From NCBI GenBank assembly GCA_022457155.1, contig JAJGOT010000292.1, forward strand, positions 342,501-406,500: a stretch of 64,000 nucleotides of DNA, written 5' to 3'. A model generated the notes under the pieces. It searched no databases. It was not told where the DNA came from and worked only from the letters and a program-made list of their open reading frames with translations. The translations under genes and the position numbers were made by a program. This DNA is from Cladopsammia gracilis. Its lineage: Eukaryota; Cnidaria; Anthozoa; Scleractinia; Dendrophylliidae. Positions 36,301 to 51,600 of this stretch are shown here, piece after piece (within the stretch, counting starts at the first letter, position 1; each line of letters opens with the position of its first letter).

Positions 36301-39300
36301 CAAGCGCCTGACCATAATCATGAAAACATGATATGCACTGTACAATGTACAGTGTATAAGCAGGTACAGTGTCCCTGTAACACTTTTGATGTTCTTATGT
36401 AGGATTATAAACTTGACAGAACACTGGTTCGTGCCTGCTCTGGTATGGTGACCAAGTTCTGTGTAGATGTTGTTACTCAAGGGGACACCAAGGCAGTTCT
36501 GCCTTGTTTAATTGAACACAAGAACGACCAGGGTATGGATGAGAAGTGCCATGCATCCATTGAGCATTGGCAACTTGTAAGTAAATCTCTGTCTTGTGAC
36601 CTTGCTTAAACCCCAAAAGTGATCAGCATCAAATTTCTCCTTGTAATGTCAATGCTTAATCAATCAAAGAGGTCATGAGAATTACGGACATTATCGCGCA
36701 AGATGAACTTATTCTCTTGATATTAATTTTTATTTTATTTCTGTAAGAAACACATGGGGACGAAAGGAGAAGGTATATTTTGATATTAGGGATTATAGGA
36801 TTAATATTTAGCAATTATTTGTAATACATTTCCTGTAAATGGCAGGGATGGTCATGTGATCGAACTTTGATGTGCTTGTTGTTTTTTTTTTATGCAAGAA
36901 GGCCTGTTTTTGCATAATGCGATGCTTAACAACCTTGTTCTTTTTATTGGCAAATGCATGTTGGAGAAAATGAGCTGATGGTTACTGTTTGCCATAAAAC
37001 ATGTTTTCGTATCACCCATTCTTTCCTGCATCCGTGTTCTTTTCAAAACTATTTCCAAAGTACCCATGTGGTGGTACACTTAAGTGCGAGCAGGACCAGA
37101 AAAAGCCATATGGCCTCACAGTTTAAAATGAAATGAAACAATGTTGTCTCCATATAATTATTGGTCATGTAATAAATACATACTTGCAGTAATTACACTT
37201 GAGAAAACCAAGCCTGCAAATAATTTTCTTCTCTAAGCAAGTCATCTGTTAGTCCAGGGAGAGTATTGACTTGACAAGAAGTCGGTCTGGTCAAACAGTT
37301 TTGTTCCACATGGTTTATGTTGTTGCAAAGTGACTGGTGTTTGGAGCTAACTAAAGAAAGTTTTCCATGTTTCAAAGGGAAAAGATTTTCTGTCTGCATT
37401 TCAATTGTAGCAGAACTACTTGGTTCGGTGTCAGGCCAGGTTAAGCTTTCACCTGTCAAAATACCAAACTTGATGGACGTTTGTCTGATGACAGGTTGTT
37501 ATTTGTAGCCTTCTTGCGATTGTGTTGTGCAGTGACTTGCTGTTTTTTGTAGCCTTGCAGTCATGTTGTGGAGTGACAGGCTGTTATTTGTAGCCATTGC
37601 AGTTGTGTTGTGGAGTGATAGGCTGTTATTTGTAGCCTTGCAGTTGTATTGTGGAGTGACAGGCTGTTATTTGTAGCCATTGCAGTCGTGTTGTGGAGTG
37701 ACAGGCTGTTATTTGTAGCCTTGCAGTCATGTTGTGGAGTGACAGACTGTTATTTGCAGCCTTGCAGTCATGTTGTGGAGTGACAGGCTGTTATTTGTGG
37801 CCTTGCAGTCATGTTGTGGAGTGACAGGCTGTTATTTGTAGCCTTGCAGTCATGTTGTGGAGTGACAGACTGTTATTTGTGGCCTTGCAGTTGTGTTGTG
37901 GAGTGACAGGCTGTTATTTGTAGCCTTGCAGTTGTATTGTGGAGTGACAGGCTGTTATTTGTAGCCATTGCAGTCGTGTTGTGGAGTGACAGACTGTTAT
38001 TTGTAGCCTTGCAGTTGTGTTGTGGAGTGACAGGCTGTTATTTGTAGCCTTGCAGTTGTATTGTGGAGTGACAGGCTGTTATTTGTAGCCATTGCAGTCG
38101 TGTTGTGGAGTGACAGGCTGTTATTTGTAGCCTTGCAGTCATGTTGTGGAGTGACAGACTGTTATTTGCAGCCTTGCAGTCATGTTGTGGAGTGACAGGC
38201 TGTTATTTGTGGCCTTGCAGTCATGTTGTGGAGTGACAGGCTGTTATTTGTAGCCTTCCAGTCATGTTGTGGAGTGACAGACTGTTATTTGTGGCCTTGC
38301 AGTTGTGTTGTGGAGTGACAGGCTGTTATTTGCAGCCTTGCAGTTGTATTGTGGAGTGACAGACTGTTATTTGTAGCCTTGCAGTTGTGTTGTGGAGTGA
38401 CAGGCTGTTATTTGTAGCCTTGCAGTTGTATTGTGGAGTGACAGGCTGTTATTTGTAGCCATTGCAGTCGTGTTGTGGAGTGACAGGCTGTTATTTGTAG
38501 CCTTGCAGTTGTGTTGTGGAGTGACAGGCTGTTATTTGTAGCCTTGCAGTTGTATTGTGGAGTGACAGGCTGTTATTTGTAGCCATTGCAGTTGTGTTGT
38601 GGAGTGACAGGCTGTTATTTGTAGCCTTGCAGTTGTATTGTGGAGTGACAGGCTGTTATTTGTAGCCATTGCAGTCGTGTTGTGGAGTGACAGGCTGTTA
38701 TTTGCAGCCTTGCAGTCATGTTGTGGAGTTATTTACTGTTATTTGCAGCCATTGCAGTTGTGTTGTGGAGTGACAGGCTGATATTTGTAGCCTTCTTGCG
38801 ATTGTGTTGTGGAGTGACAGGCTGTTATTTGTAGCCTTGCAGTCGTGTTGTGGAGTGACAGGCTGTTATTTGTAGCCATTGCAGTCATGTTCTGGAGTGA
38901 CAGGTTGTTATTTGCAGCCTTGCAGTCATGTCGTGGAGTGACAGGCTGTTATTTGTAGCCTTGCAGTCATGTTGTGGAGTGACAGACTGTTATTTGCAGC
39001 CATTGCAGTTGTGTTGTGGAGTGACAGGCTGATATTTGTAGCCTTCTTGCGATTGTGTTGTGGAGTGACAGGCTGTTATTTGTAGCCTTGCAGTCGTGTT
39101 GTGGAGTGACAGGCTGTTATTTGTAGCCATTGCAGTCATGTTCTGGAGTGACAGGTTGTTATTTGCAGCCTTGCAGTCATGTTGTGGAGTGACAGGCTGT
39201 TATTTGCAGCCTTGCAGTCATGTCGTGGAGTGACAGGCTGTTATTTGCAGCCTTGCAGTCATGTTGTGGAGTGACAAGCTGTTATTTGCAGCCTTGCAGT

Positions 39301-42300
39301 CATGTTGTGGAGTGACGGGCTGTTATTTGCAGCCTTGCAGTCGTGTTGTGGAGTGACAGGCTGTTATTTGCAGCCTTGCAGTCATGTTGTGGAGTGACGG
39401 GCTGTTATTTGCAGCCTTGCAGTCATGTTGTGGAGTGACGGGCTGTTATTTGCAGCCTTGCAGTCGTGTTGTGGAGTGACAGGCTGTTATTTGCAGCCTT
39501 GCAGTCATGTTGTGGAGTGACAGGCTGTTATTTGTAGCCTTGCAGTCATGTTGTGGAGTGACAGACTGTTATTTGTAACCTTGCAGTCATGTTGTGGAGT
39601 GACAGACTGTTATTTGTAACCTTGCAGTCATGTTGTGGACTTCATTTCTCAAGGTTATGGTTATGGTTTGAGGCCTGGCATCTGCCGTCATGTTGTTTTC
39701 TGAGACAAGAAACTTTGCTTCACATCATGACATGGTCTCTTTCCAGCCAGGTGTATAAATGGATACCAGTGACATAATGTTGGGGGAAAACTAGCATTCT
39801 GTCCACGCAGGGGAAGAAGTGATACACCTAGTTGTTGGGGGAAACCTTGGGATGGACTAGCATTCTGTCCACGCAGGGAAAAAAGTGATACACCTAGTTG
39901 TTGGGGGAAACCTTGGGATGGACTAGCATTCTGTCCATGCAGGGAGAAGAAGTGATACACCTAGTTGTTGGGGGAAACCTTGGGATGGATTAGCATTCTG
40001 TCCATGCAGGGAGAAGAAGTGATACACCTAGTTGGGAGAAACCTTGGGATGGATTAGCATTCTGTCCACGCAGGGAAAAAAGTGATACACCTAGTTGTTG
40101 GGGGAAACCTTGGGATGGACTAGCATTCTGTCCATGCAGGGGAAGAAGTGATACACCTAGTTGTTGGGAGAAACCTTGGGATGGATTAGCATTCTGTCCA
40201 TGCAGGGAGAAGAAGTGATACACCTAGTTGGGAGAAACCTTGGGATGGACTAGCATTCTGTCCATGCAGGGAGAAGAAGTGATACACCTAGTTGGGAGAA
40301 ACCTTGGGATGGACTAGCATTCTGTCCATGCAGGGAGAAGAAGTGATACACCTAGTTGTTGGGAGAAACCTTGGGATGGATTAGCATTCTGTCCACGCAG
40401 GGGAAGAAGTGATACACCTTGTTGTTGGGGGAAACCTTGGGATGGACTAGCATTCTATCCATGCAGGGGGAAGAAGTGATACGCCTAGTTGTACCATGCT
40501 ACAGAAACCGGTTAGGCTAAGGCCATGTGGACCATCTATGGCTTATGTGTGAATTAACCTGCCTTACACCTTACACCTGAATAACCACTCCCATGATCAA
40601 CAAGCACAAGAGGTTCAAGTTAAATATGTACCTTGAGAAAGTGTATTTTTTATTCATTTCCTCAATAGATTGAAATGAAAGATTTTAAGTTTTCTCCTGA
40701 ATTTAAAAAGGCTTGCAAAAAGGATGCCCAGTCACTATGCAAAGAAGTAACAAACAAGTAAGTTACATGTACTTATAGATACATATAGATTATTGGAAAT
40801 TCATTTTTATTTGTGGGTGCAGGTTCTAGATGAAGATAATTGTTCAGTTGCATAAGATACATTTCAAAATGTTATGTCCAATCTTGTGCATGATGAGTAT
40901 ACTTAGTAGATGCGTCTTCACAATGACTGTTTATCTTGATACTTTTCGCATTAACTCTTTCATTCAGGTATGAACTTGTTGAGTGCCTAAGTAAGAAGGT
41001 GCGTGATGCTGTTATTAAGGAAGAGGAACACATCGTTTCTGAACAATGTCGTCGTCGCTTGAGAGTTGAGAAAGAAGAAGAGGTCAGTTAGTTTATTTAT
41101 TTATTTATTTATCTATTTATCAGCATGTATGCATTTCAAAATGTGCAAAAGTCTAAAAAATAAATTGAAGGAAACAGTATGGAAATAATCTATATTTTCA
41201 TGTGAGTTCGCATATATTGGCCTTTCCTAAAAAGACCTTAATACTCTTTACATACTGTGCAGGTTTATCATCCCATTGACATTATGCACTCAATTATTAT
41301 CTCCTTTATTTTTGTGACACAAGGGATTTAATAGTCTGTCCAGTGTGATCATGTGGGTTATTATGGCTAAACTGACCAATGACAGCAATAACCAGACGTA
41401 TACACCATCAACTGATGATTCAAAATTCACATGACTCTGAAGATGACTTCCGTTCAGGTTGTCCAAATGTCAGTCAATGTCAACAACAACAGTTCTTTTC
41501 AGATTATTACACTAACCCTGAGGATCACACCCAGCAGACTAGTGATACTCCTGTGTTCAAACCATTTACAATATTTTATAAACTGCAATAATTTTACCCC
41601 ATCCTATTATTACGATCACCCCATTAATATAAACATTGTAATATGAATGTATTAATGGGGTTCCATTGTAAAGACGTATATCTGTTCACAATTATGGCCT
41701 CATTCTCTAAATTCACACAGAACGGTTAGCTTTTTCTGTACTAGATACTCTTTGTGCAATACTATTTTAAAAACTCGAAATTTACAAAGAATGTATAGCT
41801 CATTTGCGCATTTTCCACCCACTAAGCAATCTTGCAATTCCTGAAACATTACATGCAAATAGCTAAAATTGCGTAGATGCGCTATGTTTAACAAGTTCTC
41901 TTAACTTTTGAAGTAAGCTTGTATTTAAAACGATGCCTTCTCTGTATAAATTTGTTAACATGATGTCAGCAAACATTTGACTATATAAACACAGGAAGCC
42001 ACCTTACACTGTAAGTATGTTTTTTTTTTCAGTCTGAAGATATCAGGTTCGATCCTTTAATGATTGCCAGTTGCTTGGCAGACATCAAAACATTATGTTC
42101 CAAAACTTCTTTTGGGCAGGCAAAGGTGAGGAATTCTATCTGATTTCTGTTCTTTGTTGTTAAGCTCTAAACATCATACTATGGTACAATGTTATCATGC
42201 AGCAGTTACAGGGCCCGGAACTGACAAAAACTGACCTATCAAGTTTCAAGTCAACAGCTAGAGCGGTTATCAATTGAGTGTCGAAAGTAATTTTACAATT

Positions 42301-45300
42301 TATTGCTTTGGTTTTGCATTGCTCCGCTTTGTGATTGACTAAAAATCTCGCACCACTTTCTTAACCAATCAGAAGTAAAACCAAAACCAATCGTGACTTG
42401 TTCGCTTGCGTTTTCCTACAGTACCAGCTGCATGTATTAGTTTTGAGTTAGAAGTTGTTTTCCCATTTAGACCCAAATAACATAGATATTGTTTGTAGGT
42501 TCTGGAGTGTCTAAGGGATCACAGAAAAGAGTTATCAAAGCAATGTAAAAAAAGTCTTTTCAAGCGCGAGGTAAGAGAATAAAAAGCAAAGAACAACATC
42601 AGGAACAAAATAAATATTCTATTAAACCCTCTTCTTGCATAAGCCCCCTCCCTCTAATAAGCTCCCCCTCCTCTCCTCTCACATAAGCCCCCTCCTTTCT
42701 AATAAGCTCCCGCTTTCTCTCACATAAGCCCCCTCCTTTCTAATAAGCTCCCCTCTCTCACATAAGCCCCCTCCTTTCTAATAAGCTCCCCTCTCTCACA
42801 TAAGCACCCTCCTTTCTAATAAGCTCCCCCTCCTCTCCTCGCACATAAGCCCCCTCCCTATAGTAAGCTCCCGCTTTCTCTTACGTAAGCCCCCTCCTTT
42901 CTAATAAGCTCCCCTCTCTCTCACATAAGCCCCATCCCTCTAATAAGCTCCCTCCTCCTCTCACATAAGCCCCCTCCTTTCTAATAAGCTCCCCCTCCTC
43001 TCACATAAGCCCCCTCCCTCTAATAAGCTCCCTCCTCCTCTCACATAAGCCCCATCCCTCTAATAATCTCCCTCCTCCTCTCACATAAGCCCCTTCCCTT
43101 TAATAAGCTCTCCCTTCTCTCACATAAGCCCCTTCCCTCTAATAATCTCCCTCCTCCTGTCACATAAGCCCCTTCCCTCTAATAATCTCCCTCCTCCTCT
43201 CACATAAGCCCCTTCCCTCTAATAAGCTCCCTCCTCCTCTCACATAAGCCCCATCCCTCTAATAAGCTCCCTCCTCCTCTCACATAAGCCCCTTCCCTCT
43301 AATAAGCTCCCCCTTCTCTCACATAAGCCCCTTCCCTCTAATAAGCTCCCCCTTCTCTCACATAAGCCCCTTCCCTCTAATAAGCTCCCCCTCCTCTCAC
43401 ATAAGCCCCTTCCCTCTAATAAGCTCCCCCCTCCTCTCACATAAGCCCCTTCCCTCTAATAATCTCCCTCCTCCTCTCACATAAGCCCCTTCCCTCTAAT
43501 AAGCTCCCTCCTCCTCTCACATAAGCCCCTTCCCTCTAATAAGCTCCCCCCTCTTCTCACATAAGCCCCATCCCTCTAATAAGCTCCCTCCTCCTCTCAC
43601 ATAAGCCCCTTCCCTCTAATAAGCTCCCCCTTCTCTCACATAAGCCCCTTCCCTCTAATAAGCTCCCCCCTCCTCTCACATAAGCCCCTTCCCTCTAATA
43701 AGCTCCCCCTCCTCTCACATAAGCCCCTTCCCTCTAATAAGCTCCCCCTCCTCTCACATAAGCCCCTTCCCTCTAATAAGCTCCCCCTCCTCTCACATAA
43801 GCCCCTTCCCTCTAATAAGCTCCCTCCTCCTCTCACATAAGCCCCATCCCTCTAATAAGCTCCCTCCTCCTCTCACATAAGCCCCTTCCCTCTAATAAGC
43901 TCCCTCCTCCTCTCACATAAGCCCCATCCCTCTAATAAGCTCCCTCCTCCTCTCACATAAGCCCCCTCCCTCTAATAAGCTTCCCCCTCCTCTCACATAA
44001 GCCCCATCCCTCTAATAAGCTCCCCCCTCCTCTCACATAAGCCCCATCCCTCTAATAAGCTCCCCCCTCCTCTCACATAAGCCCCATCCCTCTAATAAGC
44101 TCCCCCTTCTCTCACATAAGCCCCTTCCCTCTAATAAGCTCCCCCCTCCTCTCACATAAGCCCCATCCCTCTAATAAGCTCCCTCCTCCTCTCACAAAAG
44201 CCCCTTCCCTCTAATAAGCTCCCCCCTCCTCTCACATAAGCCCCTTCCCTCTAATAAGCTCCCCCTTCTCTCACATAAGCCCCTTCCCTCTAATAAGCTC
44301 CCCCCTCCTCTCACATAAGCCCCATCCCTCTAATAAGCTCCCTCCTCCTCTCACAAAAGCCCCTTCCCTCTAATAAGCTCCCCCCTCCTCTCACAAAAGC
44401 CCCATCCCTCTAATAAGCTCCCCCCTCCTCTCACATAAGCCCCATCCCTCTAATAAGCTCCCCCTTCTCTCACATAAGCCCCTTCCCTCTAATAAGCTCC
44501 CCCCTCCTCTCACATAAGCCCCTTCCCTCTAATAAGCTCCCCCCTCCTCTCACATAAGCCCCTTCCCTCTAATAAGCTCCCCCTCCTCTCACATAAGCCC
44601 CTTCCCTCTAATAAGCTCCCTCCTCCTCTCACATAAGCCCCATCCCTCTAATAAGCTCCCTCCTCCTCTCACATAAGCCCCCTCCCTCTAATAAGCTTCC
44701 CCCTCCTCTCACATAAGCCCCATCCCTCTAATAAGCTCCCCCCTCCTCTCACATAAGCCCCATCCCTCTAATAAGCTCCCCCCTCCTCTCACATAAGCCC
44801 CATCCCTCTAATAAGCTCCCCCTTCTCTCACATAAGCCCCTTCCCTCTAATAAGCTCCCCCCTCCTCTCACATAAGCCCCATCCCTCTATCCCTGTAAAA
44901 AGATTGCTTCCGTCATTGGTGCAATTAAACGGATACGGCATCTTATCCCATTTAACATTTTAATCAAAGTTTATAATAGCCTTGCTCAGCCTCACTTTGA
45001 TTATTGCAGTGTGGTGTGGGGAAACTGTAACAAGGGCCTTTCTGAAAAGCTTCAAAGGCTTCAAAATCGCGCAGCCCGCATTTTAATGTCTGCGAGCTAC
45101 GATAGCAATTTGGATGATGTGTTCCGGGCATTAGGGTGGCGTAAACTATGTCATCAAAGATTAGAAATGAAATCTATCATGATGTATAAGACCCTACATG
45201 GGATGACACCAGATTATCTACTATCAAGATTTGTTTATCGCGATAACGTGAATGCTTATCGTTTAAGGAATACCGAAAACAAACTAGTTCTTCCACAACC

Positions 45301-45579
45301 TCGCACTGATTATCTGAAAAGAAGTTTTTCATACAGTGGAGCTCAGTTGTGGAACAACTTACCCACAGAATTAAGACTAGCGTCTTCCTTAAGCGAATTT
45401 AAGACAAAACTAAGTCGCCATAGTTTTTAAGTAAAGTTTTAAATAATATTTTTGAACACGGCCTCCATGAAAAGCAGTTTTTATTTTTTATATTGTACCT
45501 CTTATTTGTAGTTAGGAAGTTAGGTAGTTAGCTGATTATGATAATTTAAGCTGATGGAAATACCGTGTATAAATAAAGT

Positions 45580-45612
<33 letters not shown>

Positions 45613-48600
45613 AAGCTCCCTCCTCCTCTCACAAAAGCCCCTTCCCTCTAATAAGCTCCCCCCTCCTCTCACATAAGCCCCATCCCTCTAATAAGCTCCC
45701 CCTTCTCTCACATAAGCCCCTTCCCTCTAATAAGCTCCCCCCTCCTCTCACATAAGCCCCATCCCTCTAATAAGCTCCCCCTTCTCTCACATAAGCCCCA
45801 TCCCTCTAATAAGCTCCCCCCTCCTCTCACATAAGCCCCATCCCTCTAATAAGCTCCCCCTTCTCTCACATAAGCCCCCTCCCTCTAATAAGCTCCCCCT
45901 TCCCTCACATAAGCCCCATCCCTCTAATAAGCTCCCCCTTCTCTCACAAAAGCCCCTTCCCTCTAATAAGCTCCCCCTCCTCTCACATAAGCCCCATCCC
46001 TCTAATAAGCTCCCCCCTCCTCTCACATAAGCCCCATCCCTCTAATAAGCTCCCCCTTCTCTCACATAAGCCCCCTCCCTCTAATAAGCTCCCCCTTCCC
46101 TCACATAAGCCCCTTCCCTCTAATAAGCTCCCCCCTCCTCTCACATAAGCCCCTTCCTTCTAATAAGCTCCCCCCTCCTCTCACATAAGCCCCTTCCTTC
46201 TAATAAGCTCCCCCCTTCTCTCACATAAGCCCCTTCCCTCTAATAAGCTCCCTCCTCCTCTCACATAAGCCCCCTCCCTCTAATAATAATAGTAGTAATA
46301 ATAATAATAATAATAACCCCCTCCTCAAATAATTACTCCCGCCTCAAATAAACCCCCTCCCACAAATAATCCCCTCCTCTCAAATAAGCCCCCCTCCTTA
46401 AACAGGGAGTCAAGGTTTATTTCAGTTAGAGTTGTTCCTTGTCTGTTGCTGTTAAAAGGTCTTGCACATCATTGGTTACAATAAACATCCCAGAAATTCT
46501 TTTGGCACTCACAGTTTTTCCAGTGACACTAAATATCATTAGGCTGATAGTCATAACTGTCTATAAAGTAGTTAACTATTGTCTTATAATGAACCATTTT
46601 ATTCTGTAGGAGGAACAGATAGAAGACTCTTACTTGGACTACAAGCTGAAGCGAACATGCCGAAAAATGATCAGTGTTAGTTTGCCACTTTTTTACCTGT
46701 TACAATTTTCCCTCTTTTTAAGAGCTGCCAAACTATGCTCTCCTTGTCTGCATATTAGCTCCAGAATATGTTCTCATTGATTCTTTTAGGGCAAATTTTT
46801 TTGGGACATATTCTGGTCATTCTAAAATAAGAATATGCAAACAAAACTATGTTGTTTACATTCTCACACACCAAAAAATAATGTTCAATAACGAAGATAT
46901 GATAATACCGTATTTTCTCATTTAAACGCCTCCGGCGTTTATTTCAAACTTGGCCTAGTGGACCCGGCGTTTCTTTGAATCAGCAGTGTTTTCTCGCCTG
47001 CCTTTTTTTAAGAAAGGGTTATTATTCGTTTTTCTTGGCAGCCTTGTTCCTTGCCCTTAAATATTAAGTTTATTATACCGTAAATAAATGTTTGAGGGGC
47101 TTACTTACAACTTCCTCTTTTATACCCGGCGTTTATTCGGGGCCCGGCGTTTAATCGAGAAAATACGGTACTCAAACTTAGCCCTAACTAGTGGCCCTCT
47201 ATATAAGTTAGCGCATTATCATATCTTTGTTATGTTTGATTTATTAATGGTTTTGTAATAAGAACTGAAATATTATGTTTACTCTTGTTGTTTGTTGTTT
47301 TCTTGTTTATACTTATATTTTAAACTTGATGTTGATGAAGTTTGTTTAATTTGACAGTTTGACAGTTTTTTTAGAATATGATGGAATCTTGATAACTTGG
47401 GTCAATAAAAGCAAATTGCTTGGCGTGAAGTTGTCACTGATTAGTCCTTTCTTGTCTTCTCTGTCCTTACATTTGGTGTACAAAGCAGAAAAATGACTTA
47501 TTTACTCAGGCTCGATTTCCAGCCGTTTTATCTGTCTATATTAATTCTTTGTGTTAACCAAGTCGGTTTCCATCATGAGAGAGGAGTGTGTGAAATGCAA
47601 CACTGCTCAAACCTGAATGTGAATAAGCCTCTAATGCAGACGTCATTGGCTTATCACACAATCTTTCCACATCAGGGAGAAGTGTGTGACACGCAACATT
47701 GTTTATATTTAATGCAGATTGGCCTCTTATGCAGACGTTATTTCAGCTTGTCACACAATCTTTTCCTCCTAATACGACAGAGGAGTGTGTGGCAAGCAAC
47801 ACTGCTCAGATCGGAATGTAAGTTAACCTCCAGTGCAGACATCATTTGGGTTTGTCATGCAATGTCTTTTTACCTTCACATGTGGGTGGAGGCGTGACAA
47901 TGGATGCCTGCTAATGAGATTTAAGATGATTGTTTATGTATTTTTTTATTTCTACTTTCTAGCTATTCTGTAATGAGGTAGAACCGTCAGAAATATTTTC
48001 TTGCCTCAAGAAGAACAAAAATAATCCAGAATTTGAACGAAGGTAATTTTTAAAATTCTGATCTGATATTTCAGCACTCATTCTTTAAGATAAACTGCTA
48101 TTGATGTAATGTTTTTCTGTGCTTGGAGATAAATGTCTTCAATTTATTTTACTAAGTAAACAGTACTGAAATGGTTTTTGTTATGTTTTATTTTAGTTGC
48201 ACTGACATGATCACAAAGAGACAGATAAGGCAGTCTCAAGGTATGCAATCTTTAATAGTCCGTCGTACAGTTCGGACATTAGAGAGCTTAAGTTACGACG
48301 ACAGCAACGGCAGCAAAAACCAAATAATACAATAGGTTTAGTGAGTGAAACAATGCCGTTCCCTGCAAAAGGACAGGTCAAATGATCATTAATTATAGGT
48401 TTTGTTTAGATCGTGAACAATTAATTGGTAACTGGTGGGTAAGAGAAACATGAAAATTTGGTTCCTTCTGTGGGGACCGGGGCACAAATGACGTATGAGT
48501 GGTGGGTAAGAGAAACACGAAAATTTGTTTTCTTCTGTGGGGACCGGGGCACAAATGACATATGACTGGTGGGTAAGAGAAACATGAAAATTTGTTTTCT

Positions 48601-51600
48601 TCTGTGGGGACCGGGGTATGAATGATGTATGACTGGTGGGTAAGAGAAACATGAAAATTTGTTTTCTTCTGTGGGGACCGGGGTACAAATGACGTATGAC
48701 TGGTGAGTAAGAGAAACATGAAAATTTGTTTTCTTCTGTGGGGACCGGGGTACAAATGACGTATGACTGGTGGGTAAGAGAAACATGAAAATTTGGTTCC
48801 TTCTGTGGGGACCGGGGCAGGAATGACGTATGACTGGTGGGTAAGAGAAACATGAAAATTTGTTTCCTGTGGGGACCGGGGTACGAATGACGTATGACTG
48901 GTGGGTAAGAGAAACACGAAAATTTGTTTCCTTCTGTGAGAACCGGGGCACAAATGACGTATGACTGGTGGGTAAGAGAAACACGAAAATTTGGTTCCTT
49001 CTGTGGGGACCGGGGCACAAATGACGTATGACTGGTGGGTAAGAGAAACACGAAAATTTGGTTCTTTCTGTGGGTACCGAAGCACAAATGACGTATGAGT
49101 TGTAGGTAAGAGAAACACGAAAATTTGGTTCCTTCTGTGGTTACCGGGGCACAAATGATGTATGACGGGTGGGTAAGAGAAACACGAAAATTTGGTTCCT
49201 TCTGTGGCGACCGGGACACGAATGACGTATGACTGGTGGGTAAGAGAAACACAAAAATTTGGTTCCTTCTGTGGCGACCAGGGTACGAATGACGTATGAC
49301 TGGTGGGTAAGGGAAACACGAAAATTTGGTTCCTTCTGTGGGGACCGGGGCACGAATGACGTATGACTGGTGGGTAAGAGAAACACAAAAATGTGGTTCC
49401 TTCTGTGGGGACCGGGGCACAAATGACGTATGACTGGTGGGTAAGAGAAACACAAAAATTTGGTTCCTTCTGTGGTTACCGGGGCACAAATGATGTATGA
49501 CTGGTGGGTAAGAGAAACACGAAAATTTGGTTCCTTCTGTGGGGACCGGGCCACGAATGACGTATGACTGGTGGGTAAGGGAAACACGAAAATTTGGTTC
49601 CTTCTGTGGGGACCGGGGCACGAATGACGTATGACTGGTGGGTAAGAGAAACACGAAAATTTGGTTCCTTCTGTGGGTACCGGGGCACGAATGATGTATG
49701 ACTGGTGGGTTAGAGAAACACGAAAATTTGGTTCCTTCTGTGGCGACCGGGGTACGAATGACGTATGACTGGTGGGTAAGAGAAACACAAAAATTTGTTT
49801 CCTTCTGTGGGGACCGGGGTATGAATGATGTATGATTGGTGGGTAAGAGAAACATTGAAATTTGGTTCCTTCTGTGGGGACTGGGGCACAAATGACGTAT
49901 GACTGGTGGGTAAGAGAAACACGAAAATTTGTTTCCTTCTGTGGGGACCGGGCCACGAATGACGTATGACTGGTGGGTAAGAGAAACACGAAAATTTGTT
50001 TCCTTCTGTGGGGACCGGGCCACGAATGACGTATGACTGGTGGGTAAGAGAAACACGAAAATTTGTTTCGTTCTGTGGGGACCGGGGCACAAATGATGTA
50101 TGACTGGTGGGTAAGAGAAACATGAAAATTTGGTTCCTTCTGTTGGGACCGGGGTACAGATGATGTATGACTGGTGGGTAAGAGAAACATGAAAATTTGG
50201 TTCCTTCTGTGGGGACCGGGACACAAATGATGTATGACTGGTGGGTAAGAGAAACATGAACATTTGTTTCCTTCTGTGGGGACCGGGGCATGAATGATGT
50301 ATGACTGGTGGGTAAGAGAAACACAAAAATTTGGTTCCGTCTGTGGGGACCGGGGCATGAATGACTTATGACTGGTGGGTAAGAGAAACACGGAAATTTG
50401 GTTCCTTCTGTGGGTATGACTGGTGGGTAAGAGAAACATGAAAACAAACATGAAACATGAAAATTTGGTTCTATCAATTGAGTTGATAAGGTTAATTGGC
50501 CATTGTAAAGAGATTCAAAAGCTGACGGGGGGAGGGGGGTAAGAGAAACACAAACATTTGGTTCTATCAACTGAGTTTATTAGGTTAATTGGCCATTGTA
50601 AAGAGATTGAAATGTTGATGGGTTGAGCGCTAGCCTTTTGTCAGAGCAAATCAAGGAATTATGGGTTGCGCATGTTTTATGTATCGAATGATGGAGCTAC
50701 GCTATTGGTGGAACATGGTTACGTGAAAAACAAGAATACTGTTTAAGAATACTGTTAAAACAGTGTGACTTTTGCATTACTCTGGCTCCTTAAGATGGTG
50801 TTACAGTTGCATGACGTAGGTTTGTTTCTATTGTATTGCAGATGTCAGACTTAATCCACATTTAGTGCGCTTCTGCAAGTTAGACGTTCCCAGATTTTGT
50901 AAGGGTATTCCTGAGGGAGAAGGCAAAGTCATCGAATGCCTAAAGAAATACTACAAGGTAATATTTTCTATGTATACTGTTAAATTATAAACAAGACAGG
51001 AGAAATTTTGCAATTTTGTTTACTAAGCTGTTTAAGGACAGATAAGTCTACTTCAATTCTGTTGATCATAGTGGTTTATATCCCATTTTGGAAGCATGGA
51101 TGTAGTAGAAGTAAATGTGTTTGTAAATGTTGTTTATAGTGGACCAGCACTTAAGAGCAGTTCTCTGTAAGAATCGAGAAAAGTGGGAAATGAAATTTTT
51201 CACCCCCTTTCATATTTTGCATGCAGGTAGGTCTTCAGGGTAGAATGATGTTCAAAAATGACCTTTGTTAAGGTCGTTTCTTCTTTGTTGCCATGGTAAC
51301 ACTGGATGTTTGTTGGTGCCACTAAATCCAATTTTGACCTCAGAAACTTCCTTAAAAAGTGCAAAATGGTTCTTTCTGCACAGCATATATTTTCTGCACT
51401 AAATTCGGATGTCGAAACCATCTCTTGTGGCTGAGTCTGCTGTTTGTCTTTAGTGGAGGTCCATTAACCATCACAGTGCAAATAATCACATCTTTTGTAG
51501 TACCCGGAAGGTCACCGAAGCTAGCAAGCCGTTGTCGGAAGCTTTGTTCGTCCACGAACATTTCTAATCTGGATTTACGGTATATTTCTCCGTCACCTAT

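Noticed and set aside
43240..46026. Gly/Leu/Arg-rich repeat ORFs
   Set aside because: Products of the 39-bp minisatellite, whose unit length is divisible by three.
48389..50570. Long minus-strand ORFs (645, 436, 331 and 286 codons) of repeated Ser/Pro/His-rich peptides
   Set aside because: They are the 67-bp minisatellite read in its three stop-free frames, with no start context and no splice logic.
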